Positions 40,701 to 49,987 of a DNA stretch of 54,865 nucleotides are shown here, in pieces. A program made the position numbers and the translations under genes. The stretch lies in the NCBI RefSeq assembly GCF_018860855.1, contig NZ_JAHKQE010000042.1, positions 1 to 54,865 on the forward strand. Reading direction: 5' to 3'. The notes under the pieces were generated by a model. The model saw only the letters and a program-made list of their open reading frames with translations. It was not told the origin of the DNA and ran no database searches. The stretch is from Amphritea atlantica. Lineage in GTDB: Bacteria; Pseudomonadota; Gammaproteobacteria; Pseudomonadales; Balneatricaceae. Position 1 is the first letter of the stretch, and each line of letters starts with the position of its first letter.

Positions 40701-41255
40701 TTAGTGGGCGACTAACGTTCGTCGCAGACGCAACCCTGGACCTATCTGCGTATCAGGTTGGCCGGTCTGCAATATCACCAGTTCGCCATCAACAAAATCC
40801 TGCTCCATCCCCAACATAATGGCGGAGTCGTTATCGAGATGCAGTACCAGCAACGCATCGTAGTTAAGTGATTCAGACGGCACATTCAAATCAGGCGCAA
40901 TAACATCAATCAACTCACGTTGCTCATAAATATCGATCGATACAAGCTTCGCCGCGGCGGGCAGGCTAATCCAACTACACTGATCTGGCCTAGGCATCAC
41001 AGCCTCAACCTCGGCAGCCGCTAAGCAACCGACGGTAAAACCGTCACTAAAGGGATGTCGCGCCACACTGATCTCAATCCAATGCTCATCATCCAAACGA
41101 AAACGTAACCAGCAAGCTCGATTCATCTCCTGTCCCAGACAGGTATGTAGCCCACCGGCCCAAATCTCATCCAGACGTAACTCAAGCAGTTTAGATAGAT
41201 GGGCCTGCGCCTCACTATTCAGGTGAAAGACTTTCAAACGCACAGTATCGGTCAT
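40701..41255 (-). CDS. Hypothetical protein, 184 residues
   Basis: I do not recognise this protein. It has no signal peptide or membrane segment, is acidic, and looks like an alternating beta-rich sequence with a Trp/Cys-containing N-terminal part (LHTCLGQEMNRACWLRF). The C-terminus ends in the basic LRLRRTLVAH. The ATG at 41255 has AAGGGG 7 bases upstream, which supports it as a real gene. It lies between ung and the hydrolase remnant, with a 109-base gap from ung. Confidence 0.6.
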   Translation of the reverse strand: MTDTVRLKVFHLNSEAQAHLSKLLELRLDEIWAGGLHTCLGQEMNRACWLRFRLDDEHWIEISVARHPFSDGFTVGCLAAAEVEAVMPRPDQCSWISLPAAAKLVSIDIYEQRELIDVIAPDLNVPSESLNYDALLVLHLDNDSAIMLGMEQDFVDGELVILQTGQPDTQIGPGLRLRRTLVAH

Positions 41256-41364
41256 AAAACGCCCCTTAAGTCGCCACTCAAAAACTCATAACATAAACAG
41301 CAGCTTGCGCCGCAATATTCGATTTAGACAGCCTTGCTCATTATCGTCATTGAGACCATGATGC

Positions 41365-42072
41365 CTAACCACTAATGGTTGCTGGTAACTGCCAATCGAT
41401 CAAGCCTCGCCCCTGCGCTAAGAGGTAGTCATTCGTCTGACTAAAATGTCGACAGCCAAAAAAGCCGCGATAGGCCGCCAACGGTGACGGGTGAACCGAC
41501 TTCAACACAAGGTGACGCTGCGTATCGATCATGGCACCTTTTTTCTGTGCATAACTCCCCCACAACAGAAATACAACATGCTCACACTGTTCATTGACCG
41601 TGGCGATTACTCGATCGGTAAACAGCTCCCACCCCCTTCCCTGATGGGATGCCGCCTGGGAATCTTCTACGGTTAACACTGCATTGAGCATCAACACCCC
41701 TTGTTCTGCCCAGCTTTCCAAATAACCATGACTGGCGGGGACAATGCCTAAATCACTGTGCAACTCTTTATAAATATTGACTAGCGAAGGGGGTATTTTG
41801 ATACCGGGCCGCACTGAAAAGCAGAGGCCATGCGCCTGATTAGGTTGATGATAAGGGTCTTGCCCTATGATAACGACTTTCACCTGATCCAACGGTGTGG
41901 TTTCCAGTGCATGAAACCATTGATGAACAGGGGGATAGATTCGCTTCTGGGCGGCTATTTCCTGCTGTAAAAACTGTGTTAACTGCACCATATAGGGCTT
42001 AGTAAACTCAACTTCTAGCCACGGCTGCCAACTGGGTGCATTGTTTAACGTCATCACCAGATTATCACTCAT
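41365..42072 (-). CDS. ung: Uracil-DNA glycosylase
   Basis: Ung removes uracil from DNA as the first step of base-excision repair. The water-activating motif GQDPYHQ (Asp72) and the minor-groove loop [13 protein letters not shown] are intact, as is [11 protein letters not shown]. It is 235 residues long, close to the family norm. It begins 10 bases after the small membrane protein upstream, so the two are probably co-transcribed. Confidence 0.97.
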   Translation of the reverse strand: MSDNLVMTLNNAPSWQPWLEVEFTKPYMVQLTQFLQQEIAAQKRIYPPVHQWFHALETTPLDQVKVVIIGQDPYHQPNQAHGLCFSVRPGIKIPPSLVNIYKELHSDLGIVPASHGYLESWAEQGVLMLNAVLTVEDSQAASHQGRGWELFTDRVIATVNEQCEHVVFLLWGSYAQKKGAMIDTQRHLVLKSVHPSPLAAYRGFFGCRHFSQTNDYLLAQGRGLIDWQLPATISG

Positions 42073-42082
42073 TCAATTATCC

Positions 42083-42532
42083 CTAATTATCGCCGCTATC
42101 ACGAACTTTCGCATGCGTATCACCCTGCCATATATCACGCGTGAGTGTTTTGCCATAGATCACCGAGTAATAACGAACCTTACCGGGAGCATGAGAGATC
42201 AGACCCGAAATCAGGATCACAACAATATAGATCCAAGCGTCCGCTTGATTAAACCAATATAAACCACTCAGCAGCAACAGCACTTTTAATACCACCAGTT
42301 GCCCTCGTAACTGATACAACCAGATCGAATCAACATACAACTCTTTAGCCGCCATCAATATACCACTGCCAATCCCGAGGATCATAAAGGGCCACCAAGC
42401 AGCTTCCGGCTGATCAAACAGATAGGCGCCCGCCAATCCGGCGATACCCACTAAATGCAGAGAGCGCAGCACAATGCTGAGCCAACGTTTACCGGGCAGA
42501 TGTCGTTTATGTTGCGGTATTAACCAACTCAT
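42083..42532 (-). CDS. Conserved-looking small membrane protein, function unknown
   Basis: A 149-residue protein with about four membrane segments (roughly residues 17-37, 42-62, 75-95 and 97-117) and a hydrophilic tail beginning SHAPGKVRYYS. Two histidines in or near membrane segments (SLHLVG, SHAPG) could bind heme or metal, but this is speculation. The start is the ATG at 42532 with GAGGAG 7 bases upstream. The frame stays open upstream for another 71 codons through the tandem repeat, but that extension is repeat-derived. It is followed 10 bases later by ung. Confidence 0.72.
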   Translation of the reverse strand: MSWLIPQHKRHLPGKRWLSIVLRSLHLVGIAGLAGAYLFDQPEAAWWPFMILGIGSGILMAAKELYVDSIWLYQLRGQLVVLKVLLLLSGLYWFNQADAWIYIVVILISGLISHAPGKVRYYSVIYGKTLTRDIWQGDTHAKVRDSGDN

Positions 42533-42575
42533 ACGCCGGCTCCTCATTATGCGGTTAATGCTGTTATCAGATTCA

Positions 42576-42804
42576 TGCGCCCGCGGCATACGCCTATACA
42601 AGCGCCTGTCCATCGCCGCTCCTGCGCATCCCTGCGCCTGCGGCATACGCCAATACAAGCGCCTGTACATCGCCGTTCCTGCGCATCTCTGCGCCCACAA
42701 GCGCCTGTACATCGCCGCTCCTGCGTATCCCTGCGCCCGCGGCATACGCTAAGACAAGCGCCTGTACATCGCCGCTCCTGCGCATCCCTGCGCCCGCGGC
42801 ATAC
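42576..42804. repeat. 57-bp imperfect tandem repeat array
   Basis: Units starting CAAGCGCCTG occur at 42599, 42656, 42698 and 42755, with a partial tail unit at 42576-42598. Full units are 57 bases; the second is 42 bases through a 15-base deletion. Both lengths are multiples of three, and several frames on both strands stay open. On the minus strand one frame would encode a 19-residue repeat containing RRSGDVQALV. Confidence 0.9.
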
Positions 42805-42820
42805 TGCACGTCCTGTGCAT

Positions 42821-42848
42821 AAAAAAGGCTGCCCTTGGGCAGCCTTGA
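42821..42848 (-). terminator. Intrinsic terminator of lysS
   Basis: AAGGCTGCCC (42825-42834) pairs with GGGCAGCCTT (42837-42846) around TT. On the minus strand the stem runs into a six-T stretch. It lies 13 bases past the lysS stop. Confidence 0.85.
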
Positions 42849-42860
42849 TATGCAGAATGC

Positions 42861-44363
42861 TTAGCTTCGAGGACGCATAGCCGGGAAGAGGATAACATCC
42901 CGAATGGAGGCGGAATCGGTGAACAGCATCACCAAACGGTCGATACCAATACCTTCACCGGCGGTTGGTGGCAAACCGTATTCCAGTGCGTTGATATAGT
43001 CTGCATCGTAATGCATCGCTTCATCATCACCGGCGTCTTTTTCAGCCACCTGAGCGCGGAAACGCTCAGCCTGATCTTCAGAGTCATTCAACTCGGAGAA
43101 ACCATTAGCTAGCTCACGGCCACCAACAAAGAATTCAAAACGGTCGGTGACAAACGGGTTGGAATCACTACGACGAGCCAGCGGTGAAACTTCGGTTGGA
43201 TACTCAGTGATAAAGGTTGGTTGCTGTAGACGATGCTCAACGGTTTTCTCGAAAATCTCGATCTGAACCTTGCCCAGCCCCCAGATCTCTTTCACATCAA
43301 TATCCAGACGTTCAGCGATTTGGCGCGCGGCATGATCATCAGCTAACGCTTCAGCGGTAATATCATCGTTATAGTGCAGGATAGAATCAAATACGCTCAG
43401 ACGGGTGAATGGCTTCTCTAGATCGTATTCGAACGTTTCCAGCACTTCACCATCATCGTTACGCACGGTGTTTATAATCGTTGTCGTACCCAACACTTTC
43501 TGTGCCACGGTGCGCAACATATCTTCCGTCAGATCCATCAGATCGCGATAATCAGCATAAGCCTGATAGAACTCAATCATGGTGAACTCAGGGTTATGAC
43601 GGGTCGACAAACCTTCGTTACGGAAGTTACGGTTAATTTCGAACACTCGCTCAAAACCACCAACAACCAAGCGCTTGAGATACAGTTCAGGCGCGATCCG
43701 CAGATACATATCTCGGTCCAGCGCATTGTGATGGGTAACAAAAGGTCGAGCTGTTGCACCACCGGGAATCACTTGTAACATCGGTGTTTCAGCTTCAATA
43801 AAGCGTTTTTCAGTCAGGTAGTTACGAATACCGGCCACAATTTTAGAACGCGCTTCAAAAACCTTTCTAGAGTCATCGTTCATGATCAGGTCAACATAAC
43901 GCTGACGGTAGCGTGTCTCGGTATCCTGCAAACCTTTATGCTTATCAGGCAATGGATTCAGGTTTTTAGTCAGCAGTTCATACTCACCCAGATCAACATA
44001 CAGATCACCTTTACCGGATTTATGCAGCACACCGGTCACACCAATGATGTCGCCTAAATCCAGAGATTTAGCAAAAGGACGCGCTTCTTTATTAACATAA
44101 AACTGAATTCGGCCCGTCATATCCTGAATAACACCGAAAGCACCACGGTTCAGCATCACTCGACCAGCAATGCTAACCGTAATGCCTTCTTCTGCAATCT
44201 CTTCCTTCGATTTATCACCATGCTGATCCTGCAAATCCTGTGCATAACTATCACGACGGAAAGTATTAGGAAAAGCGTTACCCGCTTCACGCAGCGTGTT
44301 TAGTTTTTCACGACGCTCTGCAATCAGGCGGTTTTCATCTTGCTGCTGGGTGTTATCAGACAT
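42861..44363 (-). CDS. lysS: Lysyl-tRNA synthetase (class II)
   Basis: LysS charges tRNA-Lys. An N-terminal OB-fold anticodon domain ([20 protein letters not shown]) is followed by the class II core with [32 protein letters not shown] and the C-terminal [15 protein letters not shown]. The start is placed at the ATG at 44363 (500 residues); an upstream TTG in frame is less likely. It lies 121 bases after prfB, the same pair as in E. coli. Confidence 0.96.
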   Translation of the reverse strand: MSDNTQQQDENRLIAERREKLNTLREAGNAFPNTFRRDSYAQDLQDQHGDKSKEEIAEEGITVSIAGRVMLNRGAFGVIQDMTGRIQFYVNKEARPFAKSLDLGDIIGVTGVLHKSGKGDLYVDLGEYELLTKNLNPLPDKHKGLQDTETRYRQRYVDLIMNDDSRKVFEARSKIVAGIRNYLTEKRFIEAETPMLQVIPGGATARPFVTHHNALDRDMYLRIAPELYLKRLVVGGFERVFEINRNFRNEGLSTRHNPEFTMIEFYQAYADYRDLMDLTEDMLRTVAQKVLGTTTIINTVRNDDGEVLETFEYDLEKPFTRLSVFDSILHYNDDITAEALADDHAARQIAERLDIDVKEIWGLGKVQIEIFEKTVEHRLQQPTFITEYPTEVSPLARRSDSNPFVTDRFEFFVGGRELANGFSELNDSEDQAERFRAQVAEKDAGDDEAMHYDADYINALEYGLPPTAGEGIGIDRLVMLFTDSASIRDVILFPAMRPRS

Positions 44364-44484
44364 TTTATGTTGAACCTTCAATGGTTAAATCTTTAATTCA
44401 TGGCGATCTAGTCATATGACAACAGACAGATCCCGTCGTTTTTTCGTCATAACTGAATAGTTTCAGCGTTACACAGGTGTTCGT

Positions 44485-45579
44485 TTACAGGCCCGCTTTT
44501 AGGCTGGCTTCAATAAACTGATCGAGATCGCCGTCCAGCACTTTATCGCAGTTACTACTCTGCACACCGGTGCGCAGATCTTTAATGCGCTGATCATCGA
44601 GTACATAAGAGCGGATCTGGCTACCCCAACCGATATCCGCCTTACTGTCTTCCTGTTCTTGTGCCGCTTCCGAGCGTTTCAGCATCTCCATTTCATAGAG
44701 TTTTGCCCGCAGCTGTTTCATACAGGTGTCTTTGTTCTGGTGCTGTGAACGCTGACTTTGGCTCTGCACCACGATGCCGGAAGGCCCGTGGGTAATACGC
44801 ACGGCGGACTCCGTTCGGTTAACGTGCTGACCACCCGCGCCGGAGGCCCGGTAGACATCCACCCGCAAATCAGCTGGGTTGATATCGATATCAATGTTGT
44901 CATCTATTTCAGGGGAGACAAACACCGAGGAGAAAGAGGTGTGGCGACGACCGCCGGAGTCAAAGGGTGACTTACGCACTAACCGGTGAACACCGGTCTC
45001 GGTCCGCAGCCAACCAAAGGCGTATGGCCCTTGAAAGCTGATAGTCGCCGACTTAATACCCGCCACATCACCGGCAGAGCATTCCACCAGCTCGGTTTTG
45101 AAACCTTTATCTTCACCCCAACGCAGATACATCCGCAGCATCATCTCGGCCCAATCCTGAGCCTCTGTACCACCGGAGCCGGCTTGAATATCGAGATAAG
45201 CGTTGTTGCCATCGGCTTCACCGGAAAACATGCGACGAAACTCTAACTGATTCAGCATCGCTTCAAGGTTGGCGACTTCCGTGCGGACTTCCTCAACGGT
45301 GTCTTCATCATCCTCTTCAACCGCCATATCCAGCAGCTCTCGGGCATCGGTAACACCACTGGTCAGATCATCGATGGTTTTTACCACCCCTTCCAGCATT
45401 GCACGTTCTTTACCTAACGCCTGTGCACGTTCAGGCTCACTCCAGACAGCAGAATCTTCCAACTCCCGATTTACCTCTTCTAGACGCTCCTGCTTCTCTG
45501 GATATTCCAGATAGGCACGCAGAGTCTCAGTACGTTCGGTAATATCTTTCAAGCTATTGGTGATCGGATTGATTTCCAT
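44485..45579 (-). CDS. prfB: Peptide chain release factor 2, no programmed frameshift
   Basis: RF2 ends translation at UGA and UAA. The stop-recognition SPF motif is at residues 204-206 and the catalytic GGQ at 249-251. It is 364 residues in one uninterrupted frame. At the place where E. coli uses CUU UGA C for autoregulated frameshifting (between its Leu25 and Asp26), this gene has CTG GAA (45510-45505) and no Shine-Dalgarno-like stimulator, so the control loop is absent. The start is ATG. Confidence 0.96.
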   Translation of the reverse strand: MEINPITNSLKDITERTETLRAYLEYPEKQERLEEVNRELEDSAVWSEPERAQALGKERAMLEGVVKTIDDLTSGVTDARELLDMAVEEDDEDTVEEVRTEVANLEAMLNQLEFRRMFSGEADGNNAYLDIQAGSGGTEAQDWAEMMLRMYLRWGEDKGFKTELVECSAGDVAGIKSATISFQGPYAFGWLRTETGVHRLVRKSPFDSGGRRHTSFSSVFVSPEIDDNIDIDINPADLRVDVYRASGAGGQHVNRTESAVRITHGPSGIVVQSQSQRSQHQNKDTCMKQLRAKLYEMEMLKRSEAAQEQEDSKADIGWGSQIRSYVLDDQRIKDLRTGVQSSNCDKVLDGDLDQFIEASLKAGL

Positions 45580-45790
45580 CGTATTCGCTTAACTCTCTCT
45601 ATCTGCACGGGGAGCACATCTTGGCTCCCAGGTTGTACGCCGGAGTGAAATGGCCGTTTAAAAAAGCAGCACATTTTACCCGATTACCCGGCACCTGTGT
45701 ATCCAATGAACTGAAAAAACTCGACTTTACCTCCCTTTATCAGCAAGAATCAGAACAGATATCGCTAACTTAGAGACAACCCGAAACAAA

Positions 45791-47254
45791 ATGCGCCGCC
45801 TACTCATACGACTCAGCTCTCTTTTCACCGTTGTTGCCACGCTATTTCCGACCTCACTGATGGCCGCTGAGACCACGAATGACGTAGCGCTACACAGCCA
45901 CAGTTTTATTGGCATCACTTGCGTGTGTATCTTCCTCATCAGTTATCTCTTTGTGCTGGGCGAGGAGTTTTTTCACCTACGAAAATCGAAACCGGTGATT
46001 GTCGCCGCAGGGCTTATCTGGCTGCTAGTTGGTCTGGCTTATACCCTGGAAGGGGACAGCGAAACCGCCGCTATCGCCTTTCGACATAATTTATTGGAGT
46101 ATGCCGAACTGTTTTTCTTTCTACTGGCGGCGATGTCGTTTATTACCATGTTAGAGGAACGCCAGGTGTTTGCCGCACTGCGTGCATGGCTCATCTCCTG
46201 CGAGCTCACTCTTGTACAGATTTACTGGGCCACCGGCGCACTGGCCTTCTTCCTGTCACCCATAGCCGATAACCTATCGACCGCTCTATTAATGGGCGCC
46301 GTGGTGATGGCCATCGGTCAACAAAGTGTAAAATTCATCGCCGTCGGCTGTATCAATGTGGTGGTAGCGGCCAACGCCGGTGGAGCCTTTAGCCCCTTTG
46401 GGGATATCACCACATTGATGGTCTGGCAAAAAGGTATTATTCCCTTTGCGGATTTTTTCAGCCTGTTTATTCCGGCCGTGATTAGTTGGCTAACCCCGGC
46501 CATTATCATGTCGCTAACGATCGAAAAAGCCCATCCGACCCCAGAAAAGCGGCAGCAAAAACGACATATGAAACCCGGCGCAGTGACTATCTTGGTGTTA
46601 TTCCTGCTGACCATTATGCTGGCTGTCGTCAGTAATAGCCTACTCAATCTCCCCTCTGTACTGGGAATGATGACTGGACTGGGTATTTTAAAACTCTACG
46701 GCTATTACTTAAGTCGATTTGAATCGAATATCCGTGATACCGGCCATATTTATAACCATCATATCGACAACCTATCAGACATCCGGCAAATGAAAGGCGA
46801 TCATACCGACGTTATCCGCCGCTTTGATATTTTTCAGGTGGTGGAGCGCTCCTCTTGGGATACGCTGATGTTTTTCTACGGTGTGGTACTCTCCGTGGGC
46901 GGATTAGCCACGTTGGGCTATCTTGGGCTGCTGTCTGATCTAGTGTACAACAACCTAGGACCAACACTGGCCAACAGCTTGATCGGTGTGCTGTCGTCTC
47001 TGATCGACAATATCCCCGTGATGTTTGCCGTCCTGTCGATGCAACCGGATATGTCGACCCATCAATGGCTGCTTATCACCCTCACCACAGGCATTGGTGG
47101 ATCACTACTCTCTATCGGTTCAGCGGCAGGCATCGCCTTAATGGGACAGGCTCAAGGGGTTTATACTTTTTACAGCCACCTAAAATGGAGCTGGGCGATC
47201 GGACTCGGTTACCTGCTCAGCATCGCGGCCCACTTATGGATCAACGGTTTTTAG
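45791..47254 (+). CDS. nhaD: Sodium/proton antiporter NhaD
   Basis: NhaD exports sodium (and lithium) in exchange for protons and is common in marine and haloalkaliphilic bacteria. The N-terminus looks like a signal peptide (cleavage near LMAAE). About eleven to twelve membrane segments follow, with the polar motifs SPIADNLSTALLMG, NAGGAFSPFGDITTLM and SLIDNIPVMFA, typical of the ion-transporter superfamily. It is 487 residues long. It is divergent from prfB across a 211-base gap that should hold its promoter. Confidence 0.93.
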   Translation: MRRLLIRLSSLFTVVATLFPTSLMAAETTNDVALHSHSFIGITCVCIFLISYLFVLGEEFFHLRKSKPVIVAAGLIWLLVGLAYTLEGDSETAAIAFRHNLLEYAELFFFLLAAMSFITMLEERQVFAALRAWLISCELTLVQIYWATGALAFFLSPIADNLSTALLMGAVVMAIGQQSVKFIAVGCINVVVAANAGGAFSPFGDITTLMVWQKGIIPFADFFSLFIPAVISWLTPAIIMSLTIEKAHPTPEKRQQKRHMKPGAVTILVLFLLTIMLAVVSNSLLNLPSVLGMMTGLGILKLYGYYLSRFESNIRDTGHIYNHHIDNLSDIRQMKGDHTDVIRRFDIFQVVERSSWDTLMFFYGVVLSVGGLATLGYLGLLSDLVYNNLGPTLANSLIGVLSSLIDNIPVMFAVLSMQPDMSTHQWLLITLTTGIGGSLLSIGSAAGIALMGQAQGVYTFYSHLKWSWAIGLGYLLSIAAHLWINGF

Positions 47255-47268
47255 GTCCTGTGAAATTA

Positions 47269-47290
47269 TTCAACGGTATCGACCGTTGAA
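47269..47290. terminator. Hairpin between convergent nhaD and fldB
   Basis: A perfect 9-base stem TTCAACGGT (47269-47277) with ACCGTTGAA (47282-47290) has the loop ATCG. There is no T-run, so it may protect 3' ends or terminate weakly in both directions. Confidence 0.45.
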
Positions 47291-47308
47291 TCGAATCATT
47301 CAACAACT

Positions 47309-47827
47309 TTAAAGATCAAAGGCCGCTAGCACTTCAGGAACCCAGCGGGCCACGCGATCGGCAGTCAGCTCATTCTGACAGTCTTCATCTAACCCCAAGC
47401 CGACAAAACAGTCTTGCTCTTCGGTCAACGCCTTAGACGCCTCAAAGTTGAACCCCTCTATGGGGAAATAACCACACATTATCGCACCACGGCTCACTAA
47501 TTTATCGTGCAACGCCCCCATGGCATCCAAAAACCATTCGCCATAACCTACCTGATCACCCAAACCAAACAGAGCACATTTAACACCATTTAGATCAAGT
47601 TCATCGAGCTCAGCCCAAACATCCGACCAGTCTTCCTGTAGCTCACCATAATCCCAAGTCGGAATACCAAAAATCAGGTAACGATAATCCGACACACCCT
47701 CTAGCCCTTCGGCTGCTAACTCATGTAGATCAACACGATCAAAACCAATATGTGTCGCAATTAGTTCGGCACAACTCTCTGTATTGCCTGTTGTTGATCC
47801 GTAAAAAAGACCAATTTCCTTACTCAT
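47309..47827 (-). CDS. fldB: Flavodoxin (FldB-like, long chain)
   Basis: This is a FMN electron carrier. The phosphate-binding loop GSTTGNTE lies at residues 10-17, and the isoalloxazine regions (IPTWDYGELQEDW and GLGDQVGYGEWF) are present. At 172 residues, with the extra loop in the last strand, it is a long-chain flavodoxin. FldA versus FldB cannot be told apart with certainty without a tree. It is convergent with nhaD. Confidence 0.88.
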   Translation of the reverse strand: MSKEIGLFYGSTTGNTESCAELIATHIGFDRVDLHELAAEGLEGVSDYRYLIFGIPTWDYGELQEDWSDVWAELDELDLNGVKCALFGLGDQVGYGEWFLDAMGALHDKLVSRGAIMCGYFPIEGFNFEASKALTEEQDCFVGLGLDEDCQNELTADRVARWVPEVLAAFDL

Positions 47828-47862
47828 TACATCTCACTTAATTCATCAAATCTGAAAAACTA

Positions 47863-48189
47863 TTATTTCGGCGCAAACGCATCAAAGGCACTATTCGCCA
47901 GTTGTTCAACGGATTCGCGAGCCATCTTAAGCGCTTTAATGTTCCGATCATTCGCTTGTTTTAGCGTTTCCTCTAGCTGCATCGCATAGGCTTGCTGTGA
48001 TTGGATCAAATCATCTGTCGACGAACAACTTTGCATCTGCCGAGTTTGGGCAACGGTCGCCTCAATACAGGCCTTGGTACACATCATCTGCTGACGCGTC
48101 AGCTCTTCTAACATTTTCGTTTGAATGTTGACCAATTCTTTAAATGGTCCCAATGATTGATTTACGGCTTTTGACATATCTTGAAACAT
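47863..48189 (-). CDS. Phasin family protein
   Basis: Phasins coat polyhydroxyalkanoate granules. This protein is almost entirely amphipathic helix with Gln/Met/Ala-rich stretches (FKELVNIQTKMLEELTRQQM, ARESVEQLANSAFDAF), typical of phasin_2. The start is placed at the ATG at 48189 with AAGGA 7 bases upstream (108 residues). It stands alone, without pha synthesis genes nearby, and points to PHA storage encoded elsewhere. Confidence 0.75.
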   Translation of the reverse strand: MFQDMSKAVNQSLGPFKELVNIQTKMLEELTRQQMMCTKACIEATVAQTRQMQSCSSTDDLIQSQQAYAMQLEETLKQANDRNIKALKMARESVEQLANSAFDAFAPK

Positions 48190-48333
48190 AACAGTATCCT
48201 TGCTCGCCATTCTGCCTACTGATGAAAGATTACCCATGGACCGGTCTTAACAAGCCGCTGATGGATTAATTTGCGCTGGCAGAGGGATAGTTTACGATGA
48301 ATTACTGTCAGGCCACAAACAGGAGAACACAAA

Positions 48334-48729
48334 ATGAGACTATTACACACCATGCTCAGGGTGACCGATCTGCAAAAATCGATCGCTTTCTATACCGAAA
48401 TGCTTGATATGAAACTGTTACGCAGTAACGATTTTCCTGACGGCAAATTTACTCTAGCGTTTCTTGGCTATGGTGATGAAGCAGATTCCACCGTCCTCGA
48501 ACTCACTCACAACTGGGAAACGGACAGTTATGAAATGGGTAATGCTTATGGCCATATCGCTATCGAAGTCGATGATGTCTATGCGGCCTGCGATAAAATA
48601 AAAACACTCGGTGGCGAGGTGGTCAGAGAAGCAGGCCCAATGAAGCACGGTTCCACGATTCTAGCCTTTGTGCGTGATCCCGACGGTTATATGATCGAGC
48701 TGCTCGGTAGCAATCGTTCGCTAAGCTAG
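48334..48729 (+). CDS. gloA: Lactoylglutathione lyase (glyoxalase I)
   Basis: GloA detoxifies methylglyoxal by isomerising its glutathione hemithioacetal. The two beta-alpha-beta-beta-beta modules have His5 (RLLHTMLRV), Glu56 (LELTHNWE), His74 (GHIAIEV) and Glu122 (MIELLG) as metal ligands. At 131 residues with no insertions it is of the nickel-dependent E. coli type. A clear AGGAG precedes the ATG, and a hairpin terminator follows. Confidence 0.95.
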   Translation: MRLLHTMLRVTDLQKSIAFYTEMLDMKLLRSNDFPDGKFTLAFLGYGDEADSTVLELTHNWETDSYEMGNAYGHIAIEVDDVYAACDKIKTLGGEVVREAGPMKHGSTILAFVRDPDGYMIELLGSNRSLS

Positions 48730-48761
48730 CCTTTCGCTAAGACTCATTATGCCTGCCTATC

Positions 48762-48790
48762 TAGGCATCGACGTATCGATGCCTACTTTT
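48762..48790 (+). terminator. Terminator after gloA
   Basis: TAGGCATCGA (48762-48771) pairs perfectly with TCGATGCCTA (48776-48785) around CGTA and is followed by CTTTT. It lies 33 bases past the gloA stop. The rest of the gap to 48999 holds a TATAAT at 48953-48958, probably the -10 of the next gene. Confidence 0.65.
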
Positions 48791-48952
48791 ACCCACTCAT
48801 CAGCAGACGTTATCAAAATCATGATTTTTTACCTCTGATAATGTAGAATGCGCCCAACATTAGATTCTGCTAATTAACCAATTAACTGACCTGCGCCAAC
48901 AGGGCCTGCCAAAAAGATCCGTTTTGTCCCTATCAACAACGGAATACAGGTC

Positions 48953-48958
48953 TATAAT
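48953..48958 (+). promoter_or_regulatory. -10 element upstream of the Sel1 gene
   Basis: A consensus TATAAT lies 41 bases before the ATG at 49000. The -35 is weak (TATCAA at 16 bases). No operator-like repeat is seen next to it. Confidence 0.5.
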
Positions 48959-48999
48959 AGGCTCCAAATTTTTACCTTTAATCATAAGGGCGCAACTCG

Positions 49000-49806
49000 A
49001 TGAGTAAGAAACTACTACTGGCCATGACCGGCCTGCTACTGACTCTCAACACAGCCTCTGCCTATGCCGCTAGTTTGGCAAAAGGTATGAAAGCCTTTGA
49101 AGCCAAAGACTACAGTACGGCAATGAATGAGCTGAAGCCTCTTGTCAGCGAGAATAATCTCGATGCAATGAATCTAGTTGGCCAGATGTATGAATTCGGT
49201 CTAGGTGTTGATGCCAATGAACAAGAGGCGGTCAAACTCTACAACCGCTGCAGTAACCAAGGCCATCTAGAGTGTGTTAACAGCCTTCGCGCCTACAAAG
49301 ACAAAGGTTATAAAGTTGAACTGAAAACCGTTCAACCTAATGCTGAAGCCGGCGATGCCACTGCACAAAATCGGCTCGGCGAAATGTATGAGTTTGGTTA
49401 TGGCCTTAACCGTGATGCATCACAAGCGATTAAGTGGTACCAACTTGCTGCCGATCAGGGACTGGTCGCCGCACAATACAACCTCGGTCGGGCGTATAAC
49501 TTTGGCACCGGTGTTCAGCAGGATTTTGCTCTAGCTGAAAAATGGTATCGCAAAGCAGCCGAACAGGGTTACATGGATGCTATGTTCTTCCTCGGCGCCC
49601 TCTACTCCAACGATCACGGTGCCGACGCTAATCAACAAACCAACATCATCGCCTATGCGTGGCTGCAAAATGCACTGGAGCTGGGCAATCGAACAGCGAC
49701 GGCGATTCAATCGCGTATCGTCATGAAATTATCTGATACCGAGCTGGCCGAAGCTAAAACACTGGCCACTGAATACAAAGAGAAGTTTGTCACGCCATTC
49801 AAATAA
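49000..49806 (+). CDS. Secreted Sel1-repeat protein
   Basis: A signal peptide (cleavage near AYAA, residue 24) is followed by Sel1-type alpha-helical repeats, for example AEAGDATAQNRLGEMYEFGYGL and KAAEQGYMDAMFFLGALYSN. Sel1 proteins act as protein-binding platforms in the periplasm or cell surface; the partner here is unknown. It is 268 residues long, in its own transcription unit with a promoter and a terminator. Confidence 0.88.
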   Translation: MSKKLLLAMTGLLLTLNTASAYAASLAKGMKAFEAKDYSTAMNELKPLVSENNLDAMNLVGQMYEFGLGVDANEQEAVKLYNRCSNQGHLECVNSLRAYKDKGYKVELKTVQPNAEAGDATAQNRLGEMYEFGYGLNRDASQAIKWYQLAADQGLVAAQYNLGRAYNFGTGVQQDFALAEKWYRKAAEQGYMDAMFFLGALYSNDHGADANQQTNIIAYAWLQNALELGNRTATAIQSRIVMKLSDTELAEAKTLATEYKEKFVTPFK

Positions 49807-49822
49807 GGCTCACTCAATCACG

Positions 49823-49851
49823 AAAAGCCGAGCATTACGCTCGGCTTTTTT
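49823..49851 (+). terminator. Terminator after the Sel1 gene
   Basis: AGCCGAGC (49826-49833) pairs with GCTCGGCT (49839-49846) around ATTAC and is followed by a T-run. It is 17 bases past the stop. Confidence 0.85.
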
Positions 49852-49987
49852 ATGCCACCGACAATAACATCGGGGTGCATTTTGGTGATATAGTCGGCAA
49901 CAATTTATTGGGTTCAGTAATGGTATTAACACCATACAATCCAGCCTTAACCGTACACATAATTAGTAAGAGATTGTAATAATCGAC

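Larger units (their letters stand above)
42533..42860. other. Gene-free interval between lysS and the membrane-protein gene
   Basis: This 328-base gap holds the ribosome-binding site of the membrane-protein gene, the 57-bp tandem repeat array and the lysS terminator. No promoter for the membrane-protein/ung pair is obvious; if one exists, it lies in or beside the repeats. Confidence 0.7.

Noticed and set aside
42576-42804. CRISPR array
   Set aside because: The units are directly adjacent and nearly identical throughout, with no unique spacers and no cas genes nearby.
42533-42809. Protein-coding frames with a 19-residue repeat (RRSGDVQALV...) on either strand, and an N-terminal extension of the membrane protein
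   Set aside because: Open frames follow from stop-free repeat units whose length is a multiple of three. No ribosome-binding site supports them, and a strong one sits at 42532.
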